Assembly (NCBI RefSeq): GCF_900105755.1
Contig: NZ_FNTQ01000001.1
Location: 8,060,001 to 8,124,000, forward strand
Reading direction: 5' to 3'
Length of the DNA: 64,000 nucleotides
Source of the DNA: Streptomyces sp. Ag109_O5-10
GTDB lineage: Bacteria; Actinomycetota; Actinomycetes; Streptomycetales; Streptomycetaceae
In this document: one piece after another, positions 31,467 through 39,894 of the stretch
How the letters are laid out: each line of letters starts with the position of its first letter
How positions within the stretch are numbered: the stretch's first letter is position 1
Notes under the pieces: model-generated
Databases searched by the model: none
What the model was told of the DNA's origin: nothing
What the model saw: only the letters and a program-made list of their open reading frames with translations
Position numbers and translations under genes: made by a program

Positions 31467-31661
31467 GTGGCCGTTTCCATCTCTGTGGTGCTGCTGCTCC
31501 TGTTGCTGGCCGTGATCTTCATGCGCCAGGGCGCGCTGAAGATCTCGCACGCCCTGGTCTGCATGCTGTTCGGGTTCTTCCTGGCCAGCACCAGCATGGC
31601 GCCGACCATCACCAGCGGGCTCACCGCGACCGCGGACCTGGTCAGCAGTCTGCGGCCCTGA
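31467..31661 (+). CDS. Small conserved two-helix membrane protein
   Basis: The 64-residue product starts with GTG after GGAGGAGGTTCGC. It is mostly hydrophobic: helix 1 (SISVVLLLLLLAVIFM), a short basic turn (RQGALKISHA) and helix 2 (LVCMLFGFFLASTSM), then a Thr/Ser-rich tail (APTITSGLTATADLVSSLRP). I recall near-identical small proteins in many Streptomyces, but no function. It stands alone; the next gene converges 22 bases later. Confidence 0.75.
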   Translation: MAVSISVVLLLLLLAVIFMRQGALKISHALVCMLFGFFLASTSMAPTITSGLTATADLVSSLRP

Positions 31662-31682
31662 GCCTGCCGCCCGGGGGTTCCG

Positions 31683-32924
31683 TCAGGGTTTCCAGAAGAC
31701 CCCGATCCCGTTCGCCACGGCGCGTGCCGGGCTCTCGGTCGGGTGGTTGAGCACGCTCACCGTCTTCGCGCCCGCGGTGCGGGCCACCATGGTCGTGGAG
31801 CCGCCGCCGTCCAGGCTGAACGCGTCGGCCGCTCCCAACTGCCGCATTTCGGACGCTACTTCAGCGATGGTCAGGCCCCTGCGGTAGGCCACCGCGCCGT
31901 CCAGCGCGAGCAGCAGCAGCCTGCGCCCACCGTTCGCGTAGCCGACGGCCGTGCGCACCGCCGCGGTGGTGGCGTCGAGACCGGCCAGCGGCTCGCCGTC
32001 CCGCAGCACCGGGTAGCCGCCGACGGCGAAGCGGTACGGGATCTTGGAAGCGGAGGGCGCCATGCGCTCGCGCACCGTGACCCGTTCGCCCTTGGTGAGG
32101 GCGCGCAGCCTGTCCGCGCCGGCCTCCCGGCCCAGCAGGACGGTGGTGCCCGCGGCGATCGCACCGCTGCCCGGGCCGGCGGACGTGGCGACGACCTTGC
32201 CGCCGCGGACCTGCACCTCGTAGGTGTCGGTGCTGCACCCGGCGGCCCGGTCGGTGTCCGAGCCGCAGGTGGCGCGCTTGCGGGAGGCCGAGCCCCAGGC
32301 GGCGGTGTAGGCACCGACGGAACCCTGCGCCAGGGCGTACTGGTTGAGCCCCCGCAGCGCCAGGGTGCCGCCGGGGGTGCGGACCGTGCCGACCAGGGTC
32401 AGCCGGTCGAGCCGGGCCCGGCGGTCCACGCCGACGCCGAGGACGTCGGTGGTGGCGGTCCCCGGCGGCAGCGACGGGCCGAACCGCTGGGCCGTCGGCA
32501 CCGCCGCCTTGAGCACCCTGCCGTGCGCGATCGCCGGACCGACGCTCGCACCGGTCACCTGGACGCCCGGGTGCTGGGTCTCGTTGATGTTGAAGAAGTC
32601 GCCGTTCACGCCCGCGACCGCGCCCGCCGCGTCCGCCATCGCGGACACCGGCGACCGTGCGGCCACCGCGCCCGGCGAGAGCAGGTCGACGTGGACGTGC
32701 GGGTCGGTCAGGTCGACGGTCAGCAGATGGACGTGGACCGTGCCCTTGGCCGCGGAGAGGTCGAACTGCCGGTAGGCGACGCCGGACGCGATCCGGCCGG
32801 CGCCCGACGCGGCGCCGGCCGGTGCCGCCCCCACGAGGGCCGCACCGGCCAGCACGCCGGACGTGGTGAGAATCGTGCACAGAGTTCGGGTCGTCGCTGC
32901 AAGCCGTCTCCGACGATGCGTCAC
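31683..32924 (-). CDS. Secreted phosphodiester glycosidase family protein (NAGPA-like)
   Basis: The 413-residue product has a long signal peptide (RRRRLAATTRTLC..., cleavage near GAAPAGAAS at about 38). It then has the NAGPA domain: VAGVNGDFFNINETQ near residue 105, LLLALDGAVAYRRGLTIAEV and the C-terminal SLDGGGSTTMVARTA. Two cysteines (ATCGSDTD, AAGCSTD) probably form a disulfide. The family hydrolyses phosphodiester-linked sugars, in bacteria possibly of spore or wall polymers. The GTG start follows AGGGGG. No partner genes are evident. Confidence 0.9.
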   Translation of the reverse strand: MTHRRRRLAATTRTLCTILTTSGVLAGAALVGAAPAGAASGAGRIASGVAYRQFDLSAAKGTVHVHLLTVDLTDPHVHVDLLSPGAVAARSPVSAMADAAGAVAGVNGDFFNINETQHPGVQVTGASVGPAIAHGRVLKAAVPTAQRFGPSLPPGTATTDVLGVGVDRRARLDRLTLVGTVRTPGGTLALRGLNQYALAQGSVGAYTAAWGSASRKRATCGSDTDRAAGCSTDTYEVQVRGGKVVATSAGPGSGAIAAGTTVLLGREAGADRLRALTKGERVTVRERMAPSASKIPYRFAVGGYPVLRDGEPLAGLDATTAAVRTAVGYANGGRRLLLLALDGAVAYRRGLTIAEVASEMRQLGAADAFSLDGGGSTTMVARTAGAKTVSVLNHPTESPARAVANGIGVFWKP

Positions 32925-32996
32925 CGCACCCCCTGAAGTCTCGTCAAGTTCCTGGGACTCAGGAAGTGCAGCAGACGAGAGTGGCCCGCGGGGCGG

Positions 32997-33365
32997 CTAG
33001 CCGTCGACTACGCGAGAACGGGTGAGGAAACGCACCCCCTCGGGTGCCTCCAGGGAGAAACCGCTCCCCCTTCCGGGTACCACGTCCACGATCAGCCGGG
33101 TGTGGCTCCAGGCCTCGTACTGGCTGCGGGACATCCAGAAGGTGACCGGCTCCTCGACCCCGTCCACCGCCAGCTCGGCCAGCAGCACGTCCGAGCCGCC
33201 GGTACGGAACTCGCCGTCCGGATAGCACATGGGCGCGCTGCCGTCGCAGCAGCCGCCGGACTGGTGGAACATCAGCGGCCCGTGCTCCGCGTGGAGCCGG
33301 CGCACCAGCTCGGCGGCCTGCGGGGTGAGTTCGACGCGCGCGGGCGCGGTCCTGTCGTCGTCCAT
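32997..33365 (-). CDS. DUF779 family protein
   Basis: The 122-residue protein has the family core FHQSGGCCDGSAPMCYPDGE near residue 35 and MSRSQYEAWSHTRLIVDVVPG. The CC pair and further Cys suggest metal binding. DUF779 genes often accompany aldehyde or alcohol dehydrogenases, but here none is adjacent. The ATG at 33365 has AGGACGG upstream. No signal peptide. Its role is unknown. Confidence 0.88.
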   Translation of the reverse strand: MDDDRTAPARVELTPQAAELVRRLHAEHGPLMFHQSGGCCDGSAPMCYPDGEFRTGGSDVLLAELAVDGVEEPVTFWMSRSQYEAWSHTRLIVDVVPGRGSGFSLEAPEGVRFLTRSRVVDG

Positions 33366-33577
33366 GGGTACCGTCCTGGGCCGGGGGCGTCGGATCCCCT
33401 CAGTCTCACGCGGCGTCAGGGGCGCGTCCAGCACGCGTCGTCGAGCGGTCGGCCCGAGCTGCGAAGTTTCCGATTAGCGAATTGTGTTGGCATTTAGGAG
33501 TGATGCTGCCGATTTCGCGAGCCCGCCCGTTGACTGGAATGCGTCCGCATCCATAGCCTTCATCTTCATACGTAGAC

Positions 33578-33598
33578 AGAGGCTCGCGCGAAGCCTCT
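33578..33598 (+). promoter_or_regulatory. Hairpin in the gudD leader
   Basis: AGAGGCT-CGCGCGA-AGCCTCT has perfect 7-base arms and ends 23 bases before the gudD start codon. Upstream, 33470-33570 is less GC-rich than average and holds a TTGACT box at 33531. The hairpin could be an operator or a leader structure. Confidence 0.45.
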
Positions 33599-33621
33599 CC
33601 AGCAGTAAGGACGTTTCGCCC

Positions 33622-34953
33622 ATGAGCCAGCCCGTCGTCACCCGCTTCTCCGTGTATCCGGTGGCAGGCCGGGACTCCATGCTGCTCAACCTCTCCGGCG
33701 CGCACGCCCCGTACTTCACCCGCAACGTCGTGGTCGTCGAGGACTCCGAGGGCCGCACCGGGCTCGGTGAGGTACCCGGCGGGGAGGCGATCACCAGGAC
33801 CCTGAGGGACGCCGGGTCCCTGGTGGTCGGCTCCAGGCTGGGGGACTACAAGCGGGTGCTGCGGGCCGTGGGAGAGGAGTTCGCGGGGCGGGACGCCGGG
33901 GGCCGCGGCGCGCAGACCTTCGACCTGCGCACCACCGTGCACGCCGTCACCGCCGTCGAGTCCGCGCTCCTCGACCTGCTCGGCCAGCACCTGGAGGTCC
34001 CCGTCGCCGCCCTGCTCGGCGACGGCAAGCAGCGCGACTCGGTCCGCGTCCTCGGCTATCTCTTCTACGTCGGCGACCCGGACCGCACGGACCTGGACTA
34101 CCTCCGCGAACCCGACTCCGACGTGCCCTGGTACCGCATCCGCCGCGAGGAGGCCCTCACCCCGGAGGCCGTCGTCCGCCAGGCGGAGGCGGCCTACGAC
34201 CGCTACGGCTTCCGTGACTTCAAGCTCAAGGGCGGCGTGCTGGCGGGGGCCGAGGAGGTCAAGGCCGTCCGGGCGCTGAAGGACCGCTTCCCCGAGGCCC
34301 GGATCACCCTCGACCCCAACGGCGCCTGGTCCCTGCGCGAGGCCGTCGAACTGTGCCGCCCGCTGCTCGGCACCCTCGCCTACGCCGAGGACCCCTGCGG
34401 GGCCGAGGGCGGCTACTCCGGGCGGGAGATCCTCGCCGAGTTCCGCCGGGCCACCGGGCTGCCCACCGCGACCAACATGATCGCCACCGACTGGCGGCAG
34501 CTCACCCACGCCCTCGCCCTGCAGTCGGTGTCGATCCCGCTGGCGGACCCGCACTTCTGGACCATGCAGGGGTCGGTACGGGTGGCCCAGCTCTGCCACG
34601 AGGCGGGGCTGACCTGGGGTTGCCACTCCAACAACCACTTCGACATCTCGCTCGCGATGATGGCGCACTGCGGTGCCGCGGCCCCCGGCGACTACAACGC
34701 CCTGGACACGCACTGGATCTGGCAGGAGGGCCAGGAGCGGCTCACCGTCGAACCGCCGCGGATCACCGGCGGCGAGGTCGCCGTCACCGACGCCCCCGGG
34801 CTCGGCGTCCGGCTCGACATGGACCGGCTGCTCGCGGCCCATGCCCGCCACGAGGAGCTGAACCTCGGGGCGGGCCGGGACGACGCGGCCGGGATGCAGT
34901 ACCTCGTGGCGGACTGGAGCTTCGACGCCAAGCGGCCGTGCCTGGTGCGGTGA
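33622..34953 (+). CDS. gudD: Glucarate dehydratase (enolase superfamily)
   Basis: The 443-residue enzyme has the superfamily catalytic and metal residues in order: KxK in FRDFKLKGGV, metal Asp in TLDPNGAW, metal Glu in LAYAEDPCG, Asn/Asp in TNMIATDW, and the His base in WGCHSNNHFDISLAMM. These match D-glucarate dehydratase, which makes 5-keto-4-deoxyglucarate. The ATG at 33622 has AAGGA upstream at somewhat long spacing. The start 46 codons earlier has no support. It stands alone, convergent with an MFS exporter with only 4 bases between stops. Confidence 0.92.
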   Translation: MSQPVVTRFSVYPVAGRDSMLLNLSGAHAPYFTRNVVVVEDSEGRTGLGEVPGGEAITRTLRDAGSLVVGSRLGDYKRVLRAVGEEFAGRDAGGRGAQTFDLRTTVHAVTAVESALLDLLGQHLEVPVAALLGDGKQRDSVRVLGYLFYVGDPDRTDLDYLREPDSDVPWYRIRREEALTPEAVVRQAEAAYDRYGFRDFKLKGGVLAGAEEVKAVRALKDRFPEARITLDPNGAWSLREAVELCRPLLGTLAYAEDPCGAEGGYSGREILAEFRRATGLPTATNMIATDWRQLTHALALQSVSIPLADPHFWTMQGSVRVAQLCHEAGLTWGCHSNNHFDISLAMMAHCGAAAPGDYNALDTHWIWQEGQERLTVEPPRITGGEVAVTDAPGLGVRLDMDRLLAAHARHEELNLGAGRDDAAGMQYLVADWSFDAKRPCLVR

Positions 34954-34957
34954 GCCG

Positions 34958-36550
34958 TCAGGCGCCCCGCGCGGCCGAGGACTTCTCGGCCGTGGTCTGC
35001 CCGGCAGCCCGGAACGTGAGCTGCTGCCGGGGCGCGCGCAGCAGGACCACCGCGACCAGGGCGGCCAGCAGGGTCAGGCTCCCCGCCGTGACCAGGCACA
35101 GGCGCATGCCGTCCAGGAAGGAGTCGCCGAGCGCGCCCATCGTCCGCCCGGTCCGGGCGCCCAGGTCCAGCCCGGCGACCGCGCCGAGGCCGTCCGTCTG
35201 CGCCGTCGTGACGATCCGGTCCTGCGCCGCTCCGGTGACACCCGCGTCGGTGAGGTGACCGGGCAGCGCGTCCAGTGCCCGGGTGGTGAGCAGCGCGCCC
35301 ATCACGGCCGGGCCGAGGGCACCGCCGACCTGCCGGAAGGCGTTGTTGCCCGCGGCCGCCATACCCGCCAGATGGTGCGGTACGGAGGCCACCGCGGTCG
35401 CGGTCATCGCCGTCATGACGAAGCCCATGCCGAGGCCCAGCAGGGCGAGCCGCCAGGCGGCCGAGCCGAACGAGGTGCCGGCGGTCAGGCCGGTCAGCGC
35501 GAACAGGGCGGCGGTGACCGCCAGCAGGCCACCGGTGATCATCACCCGGGCCGATATCCGGTGCATCAGCCGCCCGGCCGGTCCGCCGACCAGCAGGGCC
35601 GCCCCGCTGACCATCAGCAGCCGCCACGCGGCCTGCAGGGTGTCGAGCCGCTGCACCATGCCGAAGTAGAGGCTGAGCACGAAGAAGAAGCCGATCAGCG
35701 CAAGGAAACTGGTCGTGGCGACCAGCGTGGTGGCGGTGAAGGCGGGGCTGCGGAAGAGGCTCAGGTCCAGCATCGGGCTGTCGCTGCGCCGCTCCGCCAG
35801 CACGAACCCGGTACCCGCGACCACGGCCGTGAACAGCGCCACCATCACCTTGACGTCGGTGAACGAACTGGCCCCGCCCTCGATCGCGCCGTACACCAGG
35901 GCGGTGACCGCGAGCGTCGCGGTGAGCTGGCCGGGCCAGTCCAGGCGGCGCCCGTGCGGTGCCCGCGAGTCGGTCGGCTGCCGGGCGGCGACGGCGACGG
36001 CCAGGAGCGCGACGGGCACGGTCGGCAGGTAGATCCAGCGCCACGAGAAGTGCTGGACGATCACCCCGGCGAGCAGCGGACCGACGGCCAGGGCCGCTGT
36101 CAGGCAGGTGGCCCAGATGCCGATGAACTTGCCGCGCTCCCGGTGGTCCGGCACCGCATGGCTGATCAGCGCCAGCGTGGTCGGCAGCAGCGCGGCCGCG
36201 CCCACGCCGGCCAGGGCCTGTCCGGCCCAGACGACCTCGACCGAGTGTGCGCACAGGGCGGTGACCGCGCCCGCCGTCGAGGACAACAGGCCCGCCTGGA
36301 ACACCTTCTTGCGCCCGTGGACGTCCCCGACGACGCCCGCGGTCAGGATGAACGCGGCCATCGGCAGCACGAACGCGTCCTGCACCCAGGACAGTTGCGC
36401 GGTCGAGGCGTTCAACGCGGCCTGCAGGGCGGGCAGGCTCACGGCGACGGTGGTGACCGGAAGATAGGCGACGAAGACGCCCAGGCAGGCCATGACGATC
36501 GTGGCCGCCCGCCGCTCGACCGGCGCGCTCGCCGGTGTCGTGACGTTCAC
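34958..36550 (-). CDS. MFS drug exporter, DHA2 (EmrB/QacA) family, 14 TM
   Basis: The 530-residue protein starts at a GTG preceded by AAGGAG. Typical features are LPALQAALNASTAQLSWVQD in the first helix region, the motif A loop GVVGDVHGRKKVFQAG, and LALGVGPLL-like motif C sequence (TAALAVGPLLAGVIV). About 14 helices follow in the DHA2 pattern. It probably exports hydrophobic compounds with protons. It is divergent from a double AsnC regulator, which is the likely controller. A long N-terminal extension in the same frame lacks a ribosome site and was not used. Confidence 0.92.
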   Translation of the reverse strand: MNVTTPASAPVERRAATIVMACLGVFVAYLPVTTVAVSLPALQAALNASTAQLSWVQDAFVLPMAAFILTAGVVGDVHGRKKVFQAGLLSSTAGAVTALCAHSVEVVWAGQALAGVGAAALLPTTLALISHAVPDHRERGKFIGIWATCLTAALAVGPLLAGVIVQHFSWRWIYLPTVPVALLAVAVAARQPTDSRAPHGRRLDWPGQLTATLAVTALVYGAIEGGASSFTDVKVMVALFTAVVAGTGFVLAERRSDSPMLDLSLFRSPAFTATTLVATTSFLALIGFFFVLSLYFGMVQRLDTLQAAWRLLMVSGAALLVGGPAGRLMHRISARVMITGGLLAVTAALFALTGLTAGTSFGSAAWRLALLGLGMGFVMTAMTATAVASVPHHLAGMAAAGNNAFRQVGGALGPAVMGALLTTRALDALPGHLTDAGVTGAAQDRIVTTAQTDGLGAVAGLDLGARTGRTMGALGDSFLDGMRLCLVTAGSLTLLAALVAVVLLRAPRQQLTFRAAGQTTAEKSSAARGA

Positions 36551-36743
36551 GGAGATACTCCTTCGCGGCGCACCGCACCGCGGTCGAAGGCCACCGGCGT
36601 GTCCGGCGGCCTGTGTCGAACGGGCTTCCGAGGGGAAACCCGCCGCCACAGCATCCGGTCTGCGCACCCGCAACCACCAACCAAGGGGTGCTCCGGCTAC
36701 AGAAACCTCCATCATCCCCGTATCCTCGTGGCAGACTTCCGCC

Positions 36744-37763
36744 ATGCTCGACATCGTGGACAGAAAGATCCTCCGTGCCCTGCAGTGCGCACCCCGGCTG
36801 CCCTTCCGCCGGATCGGCGAGGTGGCCGGCGTCTCCGAGCAGACCGCGGCCCGCCGCTACCAGGCGCTGCGCCGCAGTGGCACGCTGCGCGTGCTGGGAC
36901 TCGTCAACCCCCGGGTGTACGGCTCCGCGCAATGGGTGGCCCGGGTCCGCTGCCGCCCCGACCGGGTCGGCCCGCTCGCCGACGCGCTGGCCCGGCGCCC
37001 CGACATCTCCTACGCCCACCTGGCCTCGGGCGGCTCGGAGATCTTCTGCGTGATCCGCTCGCCGCTCGACACGGAGCGCGACGACACCCTGTTCCGGCAG
37101 TTGCCGAGATCCGCCTCGGTGTTGGACGTCAGTGTCGACCTGCTCCTGCACGAGTACGGCGCTCCCGGCACCGCCGAGTGGACAGGCTTCGGCGACAGCC
37201 TGGACGCCGAGCAGGTCCGGCTGCTCACCGCGGAACGGCCGGCGCCCGCCGCCGCGCCCCCGCCGCTTCCCGCGGAGGAGGACGCCCCGTTGCTCGACGC
37301 GCTCGCCGAGGACGGCCGTACCACCCACACCCGCCTCGCCGAGCGCACCGGCTGGTCGGCGGCCCGGGTCGCCCGCCGGCTGGAGGCCCTGGAAGGCTCC
37401 GGCACCCTTGAATACGAGGTCGAACTGCTGCCGGAGCACCTGGGTTTCCCCCTCAACGCCACCGTCTGGCTGCGCGTGGCCCCCGCGCATCTGGAGCGGG
37501 TCGGTGAGGAGTTCGCCCGCCACGACGAGGTCCCGTTCGCGGGGGCCGTCACCGGCGAGTACAACCTGCTGGTCAGTGTCGTCGCCCGGGACCCCGACGA
37601 CTTCTACCGCTATCTGACCACGCGCGTGGCCGCGACCTCGGGGATCGACGGCTACAGCGTCAGCATGCGGGCCCGCCCCCTCAAGAAGGCGGCATCGCTC
37701 ATCTCCCGGGGCCGACTGGTGCCGCCGGTGTCCGTCCAGACCGGGCCTTCGGCGTCCGGCTAG
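36744..37763 (+). CDS. Double-length AsnC/Lrp-type regulator
   Basis: The 339-residue protein contains two AsnC halves. The first helix-turn-helix is at the start (LDIVDRKILRALQCAPRLPF, GEVAGVSEQTAARRYQALRR), the second near 185-225 (LLDALAEDGRTTHTRLAERT, ARVARRLEALEGSG), each followed by a RAM-like ligand domain. Tandem AsnC proteins of this length are common in Streptomyces. The MFS exporter is divergent, 193 bases away, so control of efflux by an amino acid or amino-acid-derived compound is likely. ATG at 36744. Confidence 0.9.
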   Translation: MLDIVDRKILRALQCAPRLPFRRIGEVAGVSEQTAARRYQALRRSGTLRVLGLVNPRVYGSAQWVARVRCRPDRVGPLADALARRPDISYAHLASGGSEIFCVIRSPLDTERDDTLFRQLPRSASVLDVSVDLLLHEYGAPGTAEWTGFGDSLDAEQVRLLTAERPAPAAAPPPLPAEEDAPLLDALAEDGRTTHTRLAERTGWSAARVARRLEALEGSGTLEYEVELLPEHLGFPLNATVWLRVAPAHLERVGEEFARHDEVPFAGAVTGEYNLLVSVVARDPDDFYRYLTTRVAATSGIDGYSVSMRARPLKKAASLISRGRLVPPVSVQTGPSASG

Positions 37764-37834
37764 AAGCCGGCCCGCGTTCCGCCGCCCACCGTCACCATGA
37801 CGCCCGTGACCTGGCCGACGGCCCCGGCGACCCT
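37760..37834 (-). pseudogene. Remnant of a short-chain dehydrogenase 3' end
   Basis: On the minus strand the last 25 codons before a TAG read VAGAVGQVTGVMVTVGGGTR then AGF, which is the typical C-terminus of an SDR oxidoreductase (TGQ...VTVGGG). Upstream on that strand there is no SDR sequence, so only the tail survives. Confidence 0.5.
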
Positions 37835-37844
37835 CCGGAGGGCC

Positions 37845-37960
37845 TGGCGCCCGGCCGTCGCGGCGACCATCGCCGAGGGCCGTCGCGGCCGCCTCGAACT
37901 CGACACGGCGCCCGGCCGCGGCTGCCCCTTCCGGCCGGTCCTGCCGGCGGCGGACCGACC
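37845..37960 (+). pseudogene. Remnant of a histidine kinase ATPase domain
   Basis: The plus strand reads RPAVAATIAEGRRGRLELDT then APGRGCPFRPVLPAAD. This is the last part of a GHKL domain (G2-box helix, H(G/R)GRLELDTAPGRGxxFRLVLPA). The rest of the kinase is missing. It lies next to the SDR fragment in opposite orientation, which shows that this spot has lost at least two genes. Confidence 0.5.
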
Positions 37961-37987
37961 CGGCCGCCGCCCTCCGCGGCCGTCCGG

Positions 37988-38611
37988 TCAGCGGTGGCGG
38001 CGGGCCCGGCGGGCCTCCAGCAGCAGCGGCAGCAGGGACACTACGACGATCGCGCCGACCAGCGGCAGCAGATAGCGGTCGATGTGGGAGACCGAGGAAC
38101 CCAGCGCGTACCCGGCGAGGACGAAGCTCTGGGACCAGAGGACCCCGCCGACGGCCTGCCACAGGGTGAACGGCCGTACCGGCACCCCCAGCGCCCCGGC
38201 CGCCGGGTGCAGCACCGACCGGAGCATCGGCACGAATCGGCCGATCACCAGCGCCTTGCCGTACCCGTAGCGGGCGAGCAGCCGCTCCGCGCGGGCGGCG
38301 CCCTCCCGCACCCGCCGCCGGGAGGTACGGGCCAGCAGCGGCCGTCCGCCGTGCCGGCCGATCAGATAGCCGACCTGCCCGCCCGCCACCGCGCCGACCG
38401 CCGCGCACACCAGCACCTGCCACAGCTCCAGCCGGGGCGCCCGGTCCGCGGTCGCCGCGCACAGCACACCGGCCGGGAACAGCAGCGTGTCCCCCGGCAG
38501 GAAGAAACCGACGACCAGCAGCCCCGACTCGGCGAAGATCACCGCCAGGACGCCCAGCGCACCGAAGGCAGCGAGCAGCGAGCCGCTGTCCGTCGGATTG
38601 ACGGCGATCAC
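37988..38611 (-). CDS. DedA-family membrane protein
   Basis: The 207-residue protein has five or six hydrophobic segments and the DedA/SNARE-associated motifs: VVGFFLPGDTLLFPAG (G-x-PG-(E/D) region) and IGRFVPMLRSVLHPAAG (R-FxPxxR). DedA proteins are proton-coupled lipid or undecaprenyl-phosphate translocases, and some affect membrane homeostasis. A GGAGGC site sits 7 bases before the second of two adjacent GTG codons, which I take as the start. It lies 105 bases downstream of the ABC transporter genes on the same strand. Confidence 0.9.
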   Translation of the reverse strand: MIAVNPTDSGSLLAAFGALGVLAVIFAESGLLVVGFFLPGDTLLFPAGVLCAATADRAPRLELWQVLVCAAVGAVAGGQVGYLIGRHGGRPLLARTSRRRVREGAARAERLLARYGYGKALVIGRFVPMLRSVLHPAAGALGVPVRPFTLWQAVGGVLWSQSFVLAGYALGSSVSHIDRYLLPLVGAIVVVSLLPLLLEARRARRHR

Positions 38612-38715
38612 CACGCTAGCCTCCCCGCCCCGCTCGCCGGCCGTCTCCCCCAAGTGTCCCGTGAGGAACGCCGCCACACCTTCCACGACACCGCGCGCCG
38701 GACGCCTCCCGGGCC

Positions 38716-39894
38716 TCATCTGCCCCAGATCCTCCGGTAGGCCTCCCGGTAGCCCGGTGGGTCCCAGGTGGTGGCTCCCGCGCTGTTGGCGGCCGTCGAG
38801 ACGTGGGTGGGAGCGACGTAGCCGCTGGCCGGGCGGCCGGCGAAGGCGCGGTTGAACTCGTCCACGATCTGCCAGCCCTGCTGCGACAGCGGCTCGGGAA
38901 CGGTGGCGGCCTGGTACTGCCCGCTGTCGATGCGCTGGAAGGCGGACGGGTCGCCGTCCCCGGCCCCGATGTTGAACGGCGGCCCGGTGCCCTTGCGGCC
39001 CGCCGCGCGGAAGGCGGGGGCGGCGTCGGCGAAGTACAGGTCGTTGATGGCGACGGAGTGCGTCCAGGTGTCCGGGAAGCGGGCGAGCAGCGAGGCGATC
39101 TCACGCGGGGTGCGGCTGCTCGCGTCCGGGATCGGGATGTTCTCGTACGCCAGCAGCCGCACCCCCGCGCAGGTGGCGAGCTCCGCCCTGATCAGGTCGG
39201 ACTTCGTCCGCGCGAACGGGACCGAGGCGTCGGTGAACAGGACGACCCCGGCCCGGCCGCCGGAGTGCGCGATGATCCACTGCGCGCTGATGCCGGCCAC
39301 GTCCTCGACCCGGGTGGTGACGTTGGTGAAGAGCGGGGGCCGTCTGCTGGGGCCCGGGGCGACGACCGCGTGCCAGCCGACGAGCGGGATGCCGTCCGCG
39401 CCGGCCTCGGCGACCTGCCGCGCGGTCGAGCCCGGATCGAAGCCGCCGACGACGATGCCCGAGGGCCGCAGGGCCACGGCCTCGCTCATGGCCGCCTGGA
39501 TGCCGGCGGGGCTGCCGGCCCCGTCGATCACCCTGACGTCCCAGCCGATGACGCGCGCGGCCTCCCGCAGGCCGTTCGCGACGCCCGCGACGCCGGGATT
39601 GGTCATGGTCTCCGCCACGAAGACGACCGTCCGGCCGGACACCGCCCGGGGGCCGGTGGCCGGTCCGTCCCAGGTGGTCCCGGTCCGCTCCGCCCGCGCG
39701 ACGGCGGCCCCCGCCGAGGCCTGGACGGCGGGACAGCCGCCGGGGCCGGTGGTGGCGGTCCCGGGGCCGTCCGACGAGCCGTGCCGGCAGCCGGCCAGGG
39801 CGGCTGCCCCGGCCAGCAGGGCGAGGGCGACGGTCCGGGGAGCGCCGGCCCTGCGCGGGCGGGCGGCCCTGGCGGGGGACGTGACGGGGGTCAT
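38716..39894 (-). CDS. ABC transporter sugar-binding lipoprotein
   Basis: The 392-residue product has an Arg-rich N-terminus, a hydrophobic segment and a lipobox (AALAGC, Cys at about 36), then a periplasmic-binding-protein type 1 fold (TVVFVAETMTNPGVAGVANG, ALRPSGIVVGGFDPGS, FNIGAGDGDPSAFQRID). It delivers a ligand, probably a simple sugar or related compound, to the permease and ATPase encoded upstream. The ATG overlaps the permease stop (ATGA). The binding-protein gene is last in this operon, the reverse of the most common order. Confidence 0.9.
   Translation of the reverse strand: MTPVTSPARAARPRRAGAPRTVALALLAGAAALAGCRHGSSDGPGTATTGPGGCPAVQASAGAAVARAERTGTTWDGPATGPRAVSGRTVVFVAETMTNPGVAGVANGLREAARVIGWDVRVIDGAGSPAGIQAAMSEAVALRPSGIVVGGFDPGSTARQVAEAGADGIPLVGWHAVVAPGPSRRPPLFTNVTTRVEDVAGISAQWIIAHSGGRAGVVLFTDASVPFARTKSDLIRAELATCAGVRLLAYENIPIPDASSRTPREIASLLARFPDTWTHSVAINDLYFADAAPAFRAAGRKGTGPPFNIGAGDGDPSAFQRIDSGQYQAATVPEPLSQQGWQIVDEFNRAFAGRPASGYVAPTHVSTAANSAGATTWDPPGYREAYRRIWGR

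Noticed and set aside
34692..38462. Minus-strand open frame of 1256 codons
   Set aside because: It runs across the MFS, AsnC and DedA genes in the wrong frame; arises from lack of A/T-rich stops.
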